DNA of 64,000 nucleotides from Amphibalanus amphitrite (GCF_019059575.1 NW_024881523.1:62001-126000), one strand, 5' to 3'. Shown: positions 1-15,203, counted from the first letter of the stretch. The notes: a model not told the origin generated them from the letters alone. Made by a program: numbers and translations.

Positions 1-40
1 GTTGATTCGAAAATACGTAGCCTGGCGAAGGCTCATCTGA

Positions 41-427
41 GTTTACAAATATCATGAGCGCTCCCACAAGAGTGATGTCCAAGAGAAGGAGTCGCACCAG
101 CCCGTTGACCTGAGTTCTCCGCCGCCGGCAGTGCTGCAGAAGTGCGGTTACACGGCCGAGGCGGTGGACGCGGCCGCCGGCCCGCCCGGCCAGTGGACGG
201 CCGTGGACGCGCAGCAGCAGCACCCGGCCGGCTGCGCCGCGCAGTGCGCCATGCAGCCGGCCGGCGTGCAGCCGTTCGTCGCTGTGCTGCCGCTGGGCCC
301 CGGCCAGTACCGCTGCTGGTGCGCCCCCCACGGCGACCTCTCAAAGTACAGCGGCGTCGTGCCCGACGCACCCGGCCGGGCGCAGATCTACGACTTCACC
401 GACCTCATCAAAATGATGATGACGTAG
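41..427 (+). CDS. 3' terminal exon of a Cys-containing protein, possibly WSC-like (partial)
   Basis: This is an open frame from about position 41 to a TAG stop at 425-427. It is the C-terminal end of a gene that begins left of the window. Possible splice acceptors (AG) lie at 57-58 and 69-70, so the true exon start is uncertain. The protein part has KCGY near the start, then CAAQC, a stretch FVAV and RCWCAP, and ends in DFTDLIKMMMT. The order Cys-x3-Cys, hydrophobic FVAV, then Cys-Trp-Cys resembles the second half of a WSC carbohydrate-binding domain; this is an inference from spacing only. Base composition is very GC-rich, like the other real exons here. The 3' UTR probably runs to about 1010, because a canonical AATAAA lies at 983-988. 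Function is not assigned. Confidence 0.6.
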   Translation, partial: VYKYHERSHKSDVQEKESHQPVDLSSPPPAVLQKCGYTAEAVDAAAGPPGQWTAVDAQQQHPAGCAAQCAMQPAGVQPFVAVLPLGPGQYRCWCAPHGDLSKYSGVVPDAPGRAQIYDFTDLIKMMMT

Positions 428-982
428 CTTTGTCTATATGATAACGCCGATTGCTTGCCTGGTGTGACCCGCGTGATGCTCCGTCGATGAGCATAGCACG
501 CTGTAATTTTGCTGTTTTTAGGTTTTGCACTGTGTGAGCACACGTAGGTACTAGCGAAAGCACGTACGAGTATAGTATTTATTGGCAGTTTATCTGCTTT
601 GCACCCTGCACTGTGTGAATTTGCACGCGGCACATGATCTGCACCGATTATCGCACGAGTGAGTGATTGGCACCAACGCACCTCCGCACTAATGCACCTC
701 CGCACCAATGCACCACTTGTTTATCAAACGCACCTGCCTACTTGTATCATTTAGTTGTAAGTCGGATGATCAGCGTTCAGCTACGTTGTAATGAAGCCGG
801 CCCTGCTAATTGGCATTCCGGTTTCCAGTTGTGTGGTAGCACTAGGTAGTGGTAAGTTGATTGGCGAGCGTTTGACGCGATGTGCTAACGAGCGCCGGGA
901 TAGATGCACGCTACTTGCACGCTGATGCTAATTGCAATGGGTTACAAATTGCATTTGCAATGAACCTTAAGCGTTGCACATG

Positions 983-988
983 AATAAA
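983..988 (+). terminator. Polyadenylation signal AATAAA of the first gene
   Basis: A canonical AATAAA lies about 555 bases after the stop codon at 427, on the same strand, and no other gene is visible between them. It is the most likely 3' end signal for the partial gene at the left edge. Confidence 0.5.
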
Positions 989-1010
989 TACACGTTCAAG
1001 CACGAACTAG

Positions 1011-1871
1011 TGTTTACGTTTTAGCGTTTCTGAAATGAGTATGAGTTATAAACCACTGACCATTGACCAAGCTGAAGCTACTTTTAGTGTTGCAACGGAC
1101 TGAGAAACATAATCCATTACATTGAAGGTCTCTCCCTCTCGCCATTTTAAGATCTCCCTGTGTATGACTTCAAGACTCTGAGAAACACCAACTGCAACGA
1201 TCAGATTCATTTGTTCATTTGTTCACACAAGTTCTCTATGTACAGAAACTATGGCGCACCTTGCGCGTCCGCCTAACCACGGAAACATTCTGCACAGCCG
1301 CAAGTCTTCGTTAACGAACGAAACTCGTCATATTCACAACGCTTTACTTTACACTTTTACTTTATATTCAATGTGAATACCGCTAATCGATGCAAAACCG
1401 CACGACTCACTGCTTATGGGCTATAATATTAGGACATGTCATCCTTTGCAAGAAAGAAGAAGGAAGGCACTCGGTGCAAAGCATGACCTCGCTCGTTCTG
1501 TCACATGGTGACAGTCTTGTTTCGTCCTCTGTCATGGCCTTGGCACACATCTGCCCTGATAACCCGATGCCTGAGAGGTGGACTCGAATCCACAGCAGCC
1601 ATAGGACCCACATCCTGTGGTAAGATACTCCCGCTTCCCTGCACACAGCCATACAGACGAACAAAGCTATACACAGAACCCAAACGCCGCCTCGCTGTAG
1701 TAAATAATGGCCTGGTCTAGTAGTAAAAACAACACGATAAATAGATACCCAATACCCAATTGGATAAGCAAACAAAAATTGATATTGTCGATCATAAACT
1801 TCTAATCATATTGCGGGTTTGCATCCACTGAAGCTGCTCATGTCACCACCAAGCAGCCGTTTGTTTCCAGC
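1011..1871. other. Intergenic stretch, nothing recognised
   Basis: Between the probable poly(A) site of the left-edge gene and the stop codon of the RNF14-like gene there are only short open frames without recognisable domains. The 3' UTR of the RNF14-like gene must lie in the right part of this stretch, but no clear minus-strand AATAAA was identified. Confidence 0.4.
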
Positions 1872-4800
1872 TCACAAGAAGAAGCCCATGGGCAAGTCTT
1901 CCTCCTCACCCAGCTCGTCGAAGGCCAGCGCGCCCAGTTCCACGTCCAACAGTGCGCCGTCCACCACACCCGCAAACAACTGGTTGAAGCACTTGCTACC
2001 CGGCACGTTGAAGTGCGTGTACGGGTTCTCTCGCGGCAGGCGCGCGTTGCAGAGCCAGCAGAACAGTGTGCCGCATTTTGTGCACGACATCTTGTTGCAG
2101 CCGTCGATTTTCTGCCGCACGGTCGGAATAAAAGGTCAAAAAGCTGGATTATGTGAGCCAGTGTGTCGCTGAACGCAACTCCATTGGACTCAAAGGAAGT
2201 GGGGACACCTGAAATTAAATTGACCGTTTTTTGCTCTCCCTCTTATCTAAAATAGTTTTTTTAAAAATAATTTGATTGATAAATTGTGATTCATAAAAAA
2301 AATGTTAAGCGAGCTTTCACTCACAGATAATTAGGTTCATTACCAGTGACCACTTTTCCAAATTCAAAAATTATTCAAGGCCAAGGCCATCGCCAGTGCC
2401 ACCACCGCGCCGTCCCACCAGAAGCCGTGTGACCCGCCGTGCTCGTGGCGGCCGCTGATTGGTCAATGACCGGCGACCCGCACCGGACGGCTGGAGGCCA
2501 CAGGTCACGTGACGTGACCCGGCGGAGGGGCGAGCGGGGCCCCAGTCGGGAATTTCCGTGGACGCTGCGGTACCAGGCGGCCGTGAAACGCTGTGTCTGT
2601 TGTGACAAACGAGTGCTGCGCTGGCCGTTTGAGCAAGTGTAATGTGATGCGAATGATGTGTAGTTTAGAAGTAACGTAAAAAAGTAACGGCATCGACTAC
2701 CTAGAATCACATCAACCAGGACACACTAACGTTAAACGGACGGGTGATTTTGTTTAAATCGGTTTCACTGTATCGGTGCATGCTTAATCAAATAATAGCA
2801 CACGCACCAAATATCTCGTATTACGGAATAAGGAAAACTGTGCTGCAAACTAATGGATTTCGGCCGTTACGTTACTTCTATTGCAGACGCAGCGGAAGAG
2901 TGCACCGCATTTTATACACAACATGTTGTTGCAGCCACCGCTTTTCTGTCACCGGATCAAAGCAACGAGCCGAGTGGGGTCAAATAGCCCAGTGAGAGAC
3001 ATAGACCACATCTCCGTGGAGCTTGGATGTTGACTGTTGATTCTGTTGTTTTGCGATAGAGCTAATATTGGTGGGTTACATAGACTACAACTAGCGAGAC
3101 GGGTCCAGTGCTGTGTCACCTGACGAGAAGCTAAAAAGTTATAGCAAACTTAGAACACTACGACGGCAAAAGCAACAGCCTGCCTTCAAATTACCAGGCT
3201 ACATTCAGATTACGAATCAGATGTGCTGGCCGCGTCACCTCATCTCGATCGGAGTGAGAGCCACCACGGTTACGTGCCCCGTCGGTGGACCCACCTCGAT
3301 AGGAGTGCGGCAGCGCGGACAGCGCTCGCTGTGGTCTGACATCCAGGCGGCCGAGTCGACCTCCTCGACCAGACGCTGCAGCTGCCGGCGGCCGTAGCGC
3401 CGCTCCAGGTCGGCGCGCTCGCCGGCACCGGCCACCCGGTACTGGCGCACCAGCTCCAGGCGCTCAGCTGAAGGACAGGGGAGCGTCAGACAGGGGCGGG
3501 GGCACAAGGTAGGCAATGGATACACAAAGGACGGCTGGATACAAGGACAGCAGCTGATCCGTCGGGAAGCATCACGAAAGAACCGTGTGGGGTGTAGGTG
3601 CGTCTAGGGCTCTAGGCGGACTAGGCTAAAATGTAAAATGGGTCATAATTGAAATTTGAAAATGAATATAGATAAAAAAGCGTGATCCAATGTTACCTAT
3701 TGTCACCGACCGCTGCTGACCGATAGCCGCCGAGTCGCCCACGTGGCTGCCGAGCCGGCCGCTAGGGCCACGTGGCGCCCGAGGCGTGTCTACACGGGTG
3801 AGGTCATGTGCGGGGAGCGCGCTGATTGGTCGCTGGTGTCCCGCGCCGCAGGGCACCAGCGAGCTGATCTCGGGCGGGTGAGCCATTGGCGGGTTTAGTG
3901 TGTTATGCTGTCTGGTGGGGGGCGGAATGGAGCTGAACTCTGGAGTGAGCTGTGAGAAGTGCCCGTAAATCCTCAGTGGTTTAACTCAGTGGCTGTGACG
4001 AGAAGTGAGAGACGGAAGTGGCGGAAGGTGGAGGAGTGACAGCGGGCCACAAACGCGTGACTGTGCCCCTCCCCCCTACTTCCGGGGACCTAGGTCTTTT
4101 TCAGCTCATTGGAATGTGTGAGGCACTGGCGGCCATCGGTGTTTCGCCAGCGAAATACCGAGGACTGAACTCTTTTCCCGTGTTTCGCCATCGAGACCGG
4201 GGAAAGGGACCTCTTTCAATACAAGGGGTGCGGCCAGTCGGCTTCGGCCAACCTCGCTATCGAGGCGTCGAAGTATCGGTATATCTGTCTGCTCACGGCG
4301 CCCTCGCCACTGAGGATCTCTGATCAGGCAGCGACTGTCGCCTTCCTCACCGATCCTGTCCCAATTTTGACCTCCTAATCCCCCTCAGCCAGTGACAAAA
4401 CGGAAGTGTCGTCAGTGCATGTGAACCAGAGGACATCGTGGCGACATTATCCCAACGTGCGACTAAAAATGATAAAACACAAGGACTGGTAAAACCCGGA
4501 TAAGGCTAGCCCTAAGCGGACCTCCAATAGGTTCGTCCCCCAGTGTCTCGCATACTGACCGCTCTTGACTGCGCACGGGTTGTTTCCGTGGTAGGCGTTC
4601 TGGCAGATGGCGCAGAAGGTGTGGTCGCAGTGTGCGCACCGTCCCAGGCTGTCCCCCGGGTCCAGTACCACGGGCTTCTGAAAATGCACGGAGGGGGAGA
4701 GTCCATAAGCACTTTTGCTCATGGGTACACACATCGGTAAGGAACCAAGGACTTCTGGAAATCCAGGCCTCGGGTGGATTACATATTTTTCTTCCTCACA

Positions 4801-7800
4801 CTGACGGGGATAGGGCACCAAGAAGGCTCTTTGAGAAGCAATGAACCTTTTTCTTATAAAAATTACCTGCGGTTAGTGGAATAAGTCGTTATCTCTAGCG
4901 GTCGGGGTTACAGGACGTTTCAGACAGTACCTGACAGTAGCCTTGCTAACAAATGACCGTCCGTACCTGACAGTGAGCCCGCGGACAGGTGACCACGTCG
5001 GTCATGGCGCTCAGGCTGGTCCGCAACAGGATCGTGTCGTAGCGCTCAAACAGGTCGTCACCGACCAGGTCCCGCACCTGGGGAGCGGTCAGTGATAGAA
5101 CCGGGAAGAGAAGCAGTCCACGGTGGGAGCTCGAAGAAATTCAACAGACTGAAATTGAAATGAGACGATTTGAAACTCGTAGTAATATCCCGCGAAGGAT
5201 TTTACGACCTTTTCTGTAAGCGCACAGCTCCACTATAAAGACGTGCACGCTGCTCTCTCCCCCCCCCCCTTCCCTCCTCCGCTGGACTCCAGCCACTCAC
5301 CTCTTTAGGGGTGGCCTGTTCAGGACACTGGTCCTCCGGACAGCGCAGGTTCTGCACCTCTCCGTCCCTGATCAGCACGGTGTAGTAGGCGGTGAGGCAG
5401 TCGCAGCAGTAGACGTGGCCACAGCGCGTCAGACGCACACAGTCCGAGCCGGCGCGCTCCTCGCCGCACACCTTGCAGGGGAACCGGCGCCGGCCGAACT
5501 CGGCCGCCTCGGCCTGCCGCTGGTGCGTCTCCAGCAGGCGGTGCACGCTGGCCGAGGCCGGCAGCGTCAGCCGGTAGCGCGCTCGCAGCTGCTCCACGCT
5601 GGCGCGCCGGTTCAGACTCCGCGGAGGACTGGAGCCGGCGGCGGGGGACGGCGGACCGGCGGCGGCCGCTGCCGCTGCTGTCCGAGCCCGGTCCACGAAA
5701 AACGACACGTCTAGCTCATGTTCCAGTCCCAGGAAGGCGATGCTGTCGTTCCTGAGAAACTCTGTGTACTCGTAGAGAACGGTGTTGCCTTGGCCCTGCT
5801 CCCAGAGCGTCACTAGGTGTCGCCAGATCTTGAGCATCTGAACACAACGAAAGAGGAGCACTCGATTAGCATAGACCCTGCCATAACAAGCAAACAGGAT
5901 ATAACAATACTTACAAGAAACCACCAATGCAAAAAAAAAAACACAAAACAAGAGTATATACCCGGGCCTGTGCAAATAACCATGTCAGCTCTCATCTAGT
6001 TAGTTCATTACTGAATGCAACAGCTGCGCATACGCAGTCCGTGCTTTTGTTGTTTACTGAGAATTCAGGGCGCACCGACTTCAAAGGTCAGTTTGCGCCC
6101 ATACTCCGTACAGAGCAGGTCGGGTTCAGTACACACCTGGGTGGGCGTTAGCCAGCTGCACGTGACACGGTTGGTCGGAGGCGCCTCCAGCGGGTACTGT
6201 TCCGGCAGCGTGAACTCGATACATATCGGCGGCAGTGCGCTCACAGACAGCGGCTCCTTGTCTGAAGGCGCGGAAGCACGTCAGTCAGCTTGAAAAAGCA
6301 GTTGCAAGTACCAATCCCAAAAAGGGCAAAATCAGCACAGGTTCTGTTGACATGGTGGCATAGTACATGCACACAGCACGACCTCATATAACCAGTATAA
6401 CGCCTTTTGGGGCGACTAACGGAGCGAGCGAGAGGGTGGGCCTTGCACGTGCGAAATTGCGAGGGGGTACCTCCAACTGACTTGTGCACGGCACCCTACT
6501 AACTGGTCTCTAGCGCTGTGCCAAATTTGGGCACAATCGGCCCAGCCGTTCTCGAAATCTGGAAGCGGTACCCTGCACGTGCGCACGTGCAAAATGGGTC
6601 CCAACTGACTTGTGCACGGCACCCTACTAACCGGTCCCTATCCATGTACCAAATTTGAGCGCAATCGGTCCAGCCGTTCCCGAGATCTGGAAACGACCCC
6701 TGCACGTGCGCACGTGCAGCAGCACCCCAACTCTGGCACATGGATATGCAGTGCCTATTGGGTGCCTACCTACATGCCAACTTTCAGCGCAATCGGCCAA
6801 GTAGTTACCGAGATATTGCAACAATTACAAAAGTGACACCTCTTCGTTTTGCACGTGGCACGTGCATAAGGGGTCACCCACATGAATCGGGAATAGTCCA
6901 ATACTTGGTAGAAGGAATGAAGCTACCCTACAAAAATTACCGCGTGTAAATCGGTCAAGTGGTTGCTGAGATATAAGCCTCGCAAAAGCGTGACCACGGC
7001 CGGCCGGCCGCTCATACTCAGAAATTTCCGTTAATCTAAGGAAAGACTACGCTCGCTTCGCTCGCTCCGTAATTACATTTGCAGGCATTTCCATAAAGTA
7101 CCTATTTATCTACTACCTACCACATATTTGTGCATTTTGATGTATATTCAGACTATGACAGCCTCACCAGTCCCACTGACCAGGCTATGACAGCCTAACC
7201 AATCAGCATTCAGTACTGAACACTGAACAGGCTATGACAGCCTCACCAGTCACTAGTCACCAGGCTATGAAACTCTCACCAGTCCCACTGAAAGGCTGAC
7301 AGCCTTACCAGTCACCAGTCACCACTGACCAGGCTATGACAGTCTCACCAATTATCACTGACCAGGCTATGACACTATGACAGCCTCACCAGTCACCAGG
7401 CTATGAAACCCTCACCAGTCCCACTGAATAGGCTGACAGCCTCAAGTCACCAGTCACCACTGACCAGTCTATGACACTCTCACCAGTCAGCACTGACCAG
7501 GCTATGACACTATGACAGTCTCACCAGTCACCAGTCACCACTGACCAGGCTATAACAGGCTCACCACTTTACCAGTCACTAGACTATGACAGCCTCACCA
7601 GTCACCACAGAACAGGCTATGACAGGCTCACCAGTCACCACTGATCAGACTATAACAGTGTACTCTCATCATTCACCAATGACCAGGCTGTGACAGCATC
7701 ACCATCTAGTCGCCACTCACCAATGACCAGGCTTTGACAAGTTCAACTGGGTTCTGGGACTGAAACATTTGCAATGGGACACCACATGCCTACTATAATC

Positions 7801-8037
7801 TATCAGAAGCACCACTGCACTCCGTCAACAGCACTAGTGAGTTCTGGCTGCCCCTGTCCTCACCAGCGTTAGTCACTGACCGGGCTCAGGTGGTTTCACC
7901 AGCAAGGGCCGCTGCAGTTCTGGTGACACGCTGATCATACCACTCATTTGCTTGTCATCTGACGTGAAGAGACCATCATGTCCAAAAATGCTGTCCATGA
8001 CCAGCAGCTCCTCACGCTGCTGTTCTCGATCCTCCAT
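1872..8037 (-). CDS. RNF14: RNF14-like RBR E3 ubiquitin-protein ligase, complete, seven coding exons
   Basis: Coding exons in transcript order are 8037-7881, 6261-6137, 5837-5301, 5077-4967, 4677-4560, 3467-3295 and 2111-1872. All junctions are GT-AG and the phases agree, giving 486 residues (human RNF14 has 474). Residues 1 to about 130 are an RWD domain (MEDREQQREELL, then FTLPEQYPLEAPP with its YP motif). RING1 starts with CKVC at 215 and includes RCGHVYCCDC. The IBR contains CPRAHC, CAHC and CAICQNAYHGNNPC. RING2 is CPRCRTPIE at 399-407, followed by KIDGCNKMSC. Cys412 in DGC aligns with the thioester-forming catalytic Cys of RBR ligases. The conserved tail ANPYxHF is present as ENPYTHF, followed by an acidic end. 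Known role of the family: transfer of ubiquitin from E2 through the RING2 Cys; RNF14 acts on crosslinked or stalled translation factors and binds androgen receptor in vertebrates. The start is the first ATG in the exon-1 frame. Confidence 0.94.
2880..2945 (-). pseudogene. Degenerate duplicate of the RNF14 RING2 exon inside the last intron
   Basis: Read on the minus strand after an AG at 2947-2946, this gives KSGGCNNMLCIKCG followed by ALFRCVCN. It aligns codon for codon with KIDGCNKMSCTKCG and TLFCWLCN at the start of the true last exon, in the same phase and also just after an AG. About 13 of 22 residues agree. The catalytic-position Cys is kept, but the Cys of FCW is replaced by Arg, so the zinc spacing changes from C-x2-C-x4-C-x2-C to C-x2-C-x5-C-x-C. 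Beyond CN the homology stops and the frame reaches a stop within about ten codons. It is most simply a decayed partial tandem duplication about 830 bp upstream of the real exon. Use as an alternative last exon cannot be excluded. Confidence 0.65.
6440..6980. repeat. Diverged tandem repeat of about 120 bp with GCACGTGC palindromes, in an RNF14 intron
   Basis: Three to four imperfect units can be read. Each has a GCACGTGCGCACGTGC-type palindrome, then CAACTGACTTGTGCACGGCACC, then a segment like CCAAATTTGAGCGCAATCGG and GTCCAGCCGTTCCCGAGAT. Clear copies lie near 6480-6570, 6605-6690, 6760-6815 and, weaker, 6920-6975. Units differ by many substitutions, so the array is old. No coding role is visible. 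Confidence 0.65.
7150..7745. repeat. Minisatellite, about 33-45 bp imperfect units
   Basis: The stretch is made of variants of GACCAGGCTATGACAG and CCTCACCAGTCACCACT repeated more than a dozen times with insertions and deletions of the short CACCAGT block. It lies in the first coding intron of the RNF14-like gene (6262-7880). It is not a CRISPR array: the units are contiguous and variable, with no unique spacers. Confidence 0.85.
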
Positions 8038-8538
8038 GCTGGTGGTTATCTCCCAGAACTGCGTAACAGTCGCCACAACATATTTTTGTCATTGATCAGG
8101 ATCAGGATCATGGCCCAGAACTTGAACTGAATCAAAAAGAAAACTGGGCAGTGGGAACAATTTGACACTGCTAGATCCAACAATTTTGAAACAACCAGCA
8201 ATTTCTCCATTACTTTTAAGATATCTCACTGCCACAGGCCACTCCAACTCAATCACAATGCAATCATTCATGACATTCACATAAAAGTGATGATGCACGG
8301 TATTTAGATAATTTGATGATGTAAGTAATCAACAGGAAAGATTCATCCACCAGCGACCACTTAACTCACCCAGATAAATCAAATATTCAGGGGGGTGACA
8401 CGGCTATTCGCGCAATGTATTAATTTATGGGCCGCGCGGGGCCTCGCGATGACGCGGCTGGAGGCAAGTGCTCAGCGCGCTAGGATACTTCTGGCGGGGC
8501 GGGGCGCTGAACGGTGTGCAATGAATGGGTTATGGTCG

Positions 8539-8793
8539 GGCAGACAGAGATGAGGTATTTAATTTGAATTGACATCAGCAATCGGGTGGGGAAGGAGAAC
8601 GTTTCTAATCGAGCTTGGGATGGGGAAAGCCGAAAATATCGCGATCGGCTCATAGCTCAGACAGGGCCGGGTGCCGTACCATGTGTTGTATATTTAGGCT
8701 GGCAGACAGAGATGAGTTATTGGATTTAAATTCACCTTACCATCGGTTTCTGGTGGGGTTTGAAGACGTTTTTAGTCAAGCTCGGAGTGGGGC
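8539..8793. repeat. Two diverged tandem units of about 160 bp
   Basis: The sequence beginning CAGACAGAGATGAG at about 8540 recurs at about 8702, each time followed by a TTAATTTGAATT-like or GATTTAAATTC-like segment, then GGTGGGG, an AACGTTT or GACGTTT step and GAGCTTGG or AAGCTCGG. No coding content is evident. The surrounding 8040-8540 holds no recognised gene; a 69-codon minus-strand frame at 8089-8298 is unassigned. Confidence 0.5.
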
Positions 8794-9014
8794 AACCCAC
8801 TGGCGGATCCAGGGGAAGGCATTTGGGGCAAATGTCTTCCCCCACATTGGCAGCGCCCGAAATCGCTTTTCGAGAATCAGAGAAAACTTCACAACTTTTC
8901 TGAGGAAATGTTGGTTAATCACACTGCACAGCAGTGCGCAAGGAATCGAAATCCGAGTTTTTTTTTAATTAATTCCGAGAAACCTTTTTGGGGTAAGCCC
9001 CCGCAGTGTCCAAG

Positions 9015-11529
<2,515 letters not shown>

Positions 11530-11554
11530 GAGCGAGGCTTGCAACTATCCCTAT

Positions 11555-11773
11555 GTACAGTCTGTCTTAAAAGTACCGCGCAAAGTGACGGTGGATCCAT
11601 CAAGCCTGACGGAGAAAGGGCCTGCTTTAATTTGAAAGTCACCGACCAACTGACCTAGGGAATGGACGAGGATGTCAACTGCTTCGGTGACCCAAATTTA
11701 GCAGGCCCTTCCTTAGTCAGGCTCGATGGATCCACCGTCACTTTGCGCGGTACTTTTAAGACAGACTGTACAG
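11555..11773. repeat. Foldback: inverted repeat with arms of about 90 bp
   Basis: The left arm (11555-11645) starts GTACAGTCTGTCTTAAAAGT and ends GTCACCGA. The right arm (11684-11773) is its reverse complement with a few mismatches, such as TCAAGCCTGACGG versus TCGAGCCTGACTA. The loop is about 38 bp. It could be a MITE-like foldback element. Confidence 0.8.
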
Positions 11774-12931
11774 TAGGTCTATTAAAAAAGTCCCCAGCAC
11801 CAGTGGGCGCTGCCTTCGCTGAGCCGAACCCCCGTCTGCCCGTCCCATATCGCGCCGGGCTCAGGTCAGGTAGGGTCAGCGGGACCGCTCGGTCCGGCCC
11901 GCGGGCGGTGGACGGGCGGCCGGTAACGCTTTCCGCCAGCCAGCTGTAGAATCCAACAAACGGGACGGCCACCGCTCAGCGCAGCGAAACCGGTGTTAAT
12001 GAATGGCAGTAGATGTTCATGGCCACAATGATTATGAGATAGTCATTGTTAGCCCGTGCCCCACAGGAATGCCTAGACTCTCAAGCCCTGTTGGAGTGGA
12101 AATGGGGATTGAACATCATTCTTATAACTCAGCTTTGGGCATTTAAATGGTATTCGAAGTAGCGTCAAAAGTAGCAAAAAGAAGAAAAGATACTTCAGCC
12201 AATTTTAGATCGGGTCAGAGCAAAAGATCACGTCAACAGAGGTCATCGATGATAAAGTTTTGCTTGCACAGGGTGCGTTGCGCGCACCGGTGCATTGGGT
12301 TTCCAATTTCCATGGATGCATCAACAGACTCGGAAGCTCGTAACGCTAGCGTGGAGCCGAATTCATATCAACCGCCGCAACAATGCATGGCAGCGCAGCG
12401 CAGCGTGCTGCAGCGCCATGCATTGCAGTTAAACACCGCCCACGGCTATCCTTGTGTCAGGGCAATCCAACCCACGTGATGGGCTCGGCCCCAGCGGAGC
12501 ATGAGGCCCAGGACTCCCGCCCAGGCCCCCTGTCTCCCCCTAATTCCTGTCATCCTTCCCACTCTGAAATTGACCGAAAGAGCCTAACCTAACACAACAA
12601 GCAGCTCGTTTACCGCTATGTCTGAATAATATTGTCAGATTTAATTAAGGTCAACGGCTAAGCACGTAAATAACAGTAACTGCCATCATCGGTATTATGA
12701 GAAAACCAATTGCTTTTCCACAAACACTAAAAGTTTTAAGCTAAACTTGCATGAAATTAATTTTACCGGCCTCGTGTTCCTCTTATCAAAACGCTTCGAA
12801 TGAATCAAAAGTTGATCTTTAAAGGTCATTTGAAGAATTTGGCCGATGTTCAAAGACATGACCTGACCGGAAATGGTCATGATGCATAGCAGGATATTAG
12901 ATCCGTATCGTGGAACTTTACAAACACTTAA

Positions 12932-13877
12932 CCCTCGCACGACCAGGCCATTTCTCATAACACGAACGACCAGGGGGGGGGGGTTGTTACGACCCCCCCC
13001 CCCTGGCGTTTCGAAACGGAAGGTCGTAGAGCTTAGCGGAAAAAACCAACGGATTGCTCTCAACGAGATCTCGCGATTGGTGGTATATTTTTTGGTCCTA
13101 GGTCAACATTTGACCTACTTTTGACCGGTCAAAGGTCAAATTTTCGGAAAAATAGACTTTTTTCAACTTTCGGCGGCGATTGCGGCAAAACGGTGGGAGA
13201 TATCGACTTGAAATCTTCACTATCGTGTTCCTTGATCAATTCTCTATCGTTTGGTATGTATTTCGTTTCCCTAGCTCTAAAAATGGCGCGTTGGGAGCGC
13301 CGGAAGTCGGCAAGGTCACAGTCGGCGGCAGAAATTCGAAAAATCAAAATTTCAATTTTTGAAATCTGATTGTATTTTTGGATTTGGGAGGTCCATTTGC
13401 TCCCTATAGAAGCTAATATTGCTGCATATTCCCATTGAGGTGACAAGAATTAGCAAAATAGTGGTTCGGGCGCTTTTAAAAAATAGTACCGGACGCTGTT
13501 CCTCTTGTGACGTCATAGCTCCGTGACCTGACCTGACCCGGTCAAATTTCTTATACCATATGATAGCCAATACTTGCCCCAACATGCATGGGAAGTTTCA
13601 TCACGATCCATCAACCGATGTCCGTACCACCGGCAGGAAACCTCGGGCGTTGGCACTCAGTTTGTGAAAATCCGGCCGGAGGCTGTACCTCTTATGACGT
13701 CATAACTCCGTGACCTGACATGACCCGATCAATTTTTTTCGGCAAAAGATGCGCAAAGGTTGCCCCAGAGGGTATTGAAAATTTCAGCCCGCTACGACAA
13801 GCCGTTTAGCGTGCACTTCGAAAAAACCTCAGGGGGGGGGGGTTGATACAACCCCCCCCCCCCTAGGCGTTCTAGGG
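12932..13877. mobile_element. TTAA-flanked hairpin element A (piggyBac-like, non-autonomous)
   Basis: TTAA occurs at 12928-12931 and 13878-13881. The element begins CCCTCGCACGACCAGG and ends CCTAGGCGTTCTAGGG. Just inside each end is a strong hairpin with an arm of about 11-12 G, a 9-10 nt loop and about 11-13 C: 12970-13006 (loop TTGTTACGA) and 13828-13867. The interior is rich in TGACCTGACC-type words and codes for nothing recognisable. TTAA duplication with CCC at the end is typical of the piggyBac superfamily; assignment rests on that alone. Confidence 0.75.
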
Positions 13878-15203
13878 TTAAGATGATTTCATAACTTAAG
13901 CATGTCTATCAAAAATATTTATTACCTACATGGCTCATGTGTAAGCTGGGTGTGTGATCATGCTTACGAGTATGTTGAACGCAACCGATAATGTTCTTTT
14001 GGCCACAATTTCTATATCTAATTTATCCTCCCGGATTTCATATTTTTATTAATGACACCTTGACGATGTCGAGAAAAAGAAAACGCTTAGGAGATTTAAC
14101 AGCCTGAGATACATTCATTATAAGGAAAGGTCAAGGGTGCTAGATTTCTTCCGTCCTCGCTATCCTCAGGAAAAACCAATCCGCATCGCCCCTAGTCTTC
14201 ATGCTTCCCTCTCTGGACTGGAGGTCATCCCACCAGCCAACCTGTAGTTAATGTCGGTTTCATTCCAGGACACATAATCCTCTTCGGGTGACCTTTGGGG
14301 AGACGACTGGAACGCCCCGACAGGGCAATCGTCCCACGGGAACAGTCACTCTTCCGCAGATCACTGTCGCTGGCTCGCACAACCAAATTACTACACCAGA
14401 GCATAGTTATGTCATAGCTCTGCAAGGGCCTTCTCAGACCGAAAAAGATGGCTCCCAACAAAACAAACAATTTTCTCATTCAGTATTGTATCTCATCAGG
14501 CACCACATGTTTTCAGACTTCAGAGTGTTTATTATGCGTTCCGTCAAAAAAAGCGCAATTCAACTTTCTCCCATTGACTTTAGCGATCTCAAAATTAACC
14601 CGACCTTTCTGTCAGCAATGTCAAACTTACAAAGTAAACGTTTCAAATACATACACTGTTACCCATTGAAATCGCTAAAGGTTCTAAAGCGATCGGTTAG
14701 ACGATGCATTTAGATATGATGAGCACAGGAACTTTCCTTGAGGTAAGGTCACTTGACGTGACCTAGTGTTATGACCTTCAATTGAAAGACCTGGGCGGAA
14801 ACAAATGGGTCATTTGAAAGCTTAAAATGTTAGATTTTAACAATAATTGGGAACACTATCCCGGCCAAATAGTGAGTGAGAAGGGAGCGATTCCTCAACC
14901 CCATGTTTAGCTCCTATAATTGAGCTAACTGCTAGAGCCTCGCGGAAAAAACGAGCGCTTGCGTCGTTACGTGACGCAGCGACTGTTACCCCATTTTAAA
15001 ATATCAGTGACCTCTTAGGGCAGGTCAAGGGCCCTACGGCATTGGATCGGTTTTTGGTGAAAAACTTCGCAAAAAATGGTCGCATTATCCATTGGTCATT
15101 TCGATACAATCGTGTTTCTGTTCTCAGACGCGTCGATTTATATGTTTTTTGCTTAGGTGAAGCAATTTAGGATGTTTAGGTCAATGTCATGTTAGGGCAA
15201 CAC

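Noticed and set aside
7150..7745. CRISPR-like or other spaced repeat array
   Set aside because: Units are contiguous, variable in length and lack unique spacers; the context is a eukaryotic intron.
8089..8298. 69-codon minus-strand frame just upstream of the RNF14-like start
   Set aside because: The product has ordinary composition but no recognisable domain, and its stop separates it from RNF14. It could be a 5' exon or an unrelated fragment; unsupported.
14288..14713. 141-codon plus-strand frame
   Set aside because: No domain, no splice context and opposite-strand frames of similar size; not supported as a gene.
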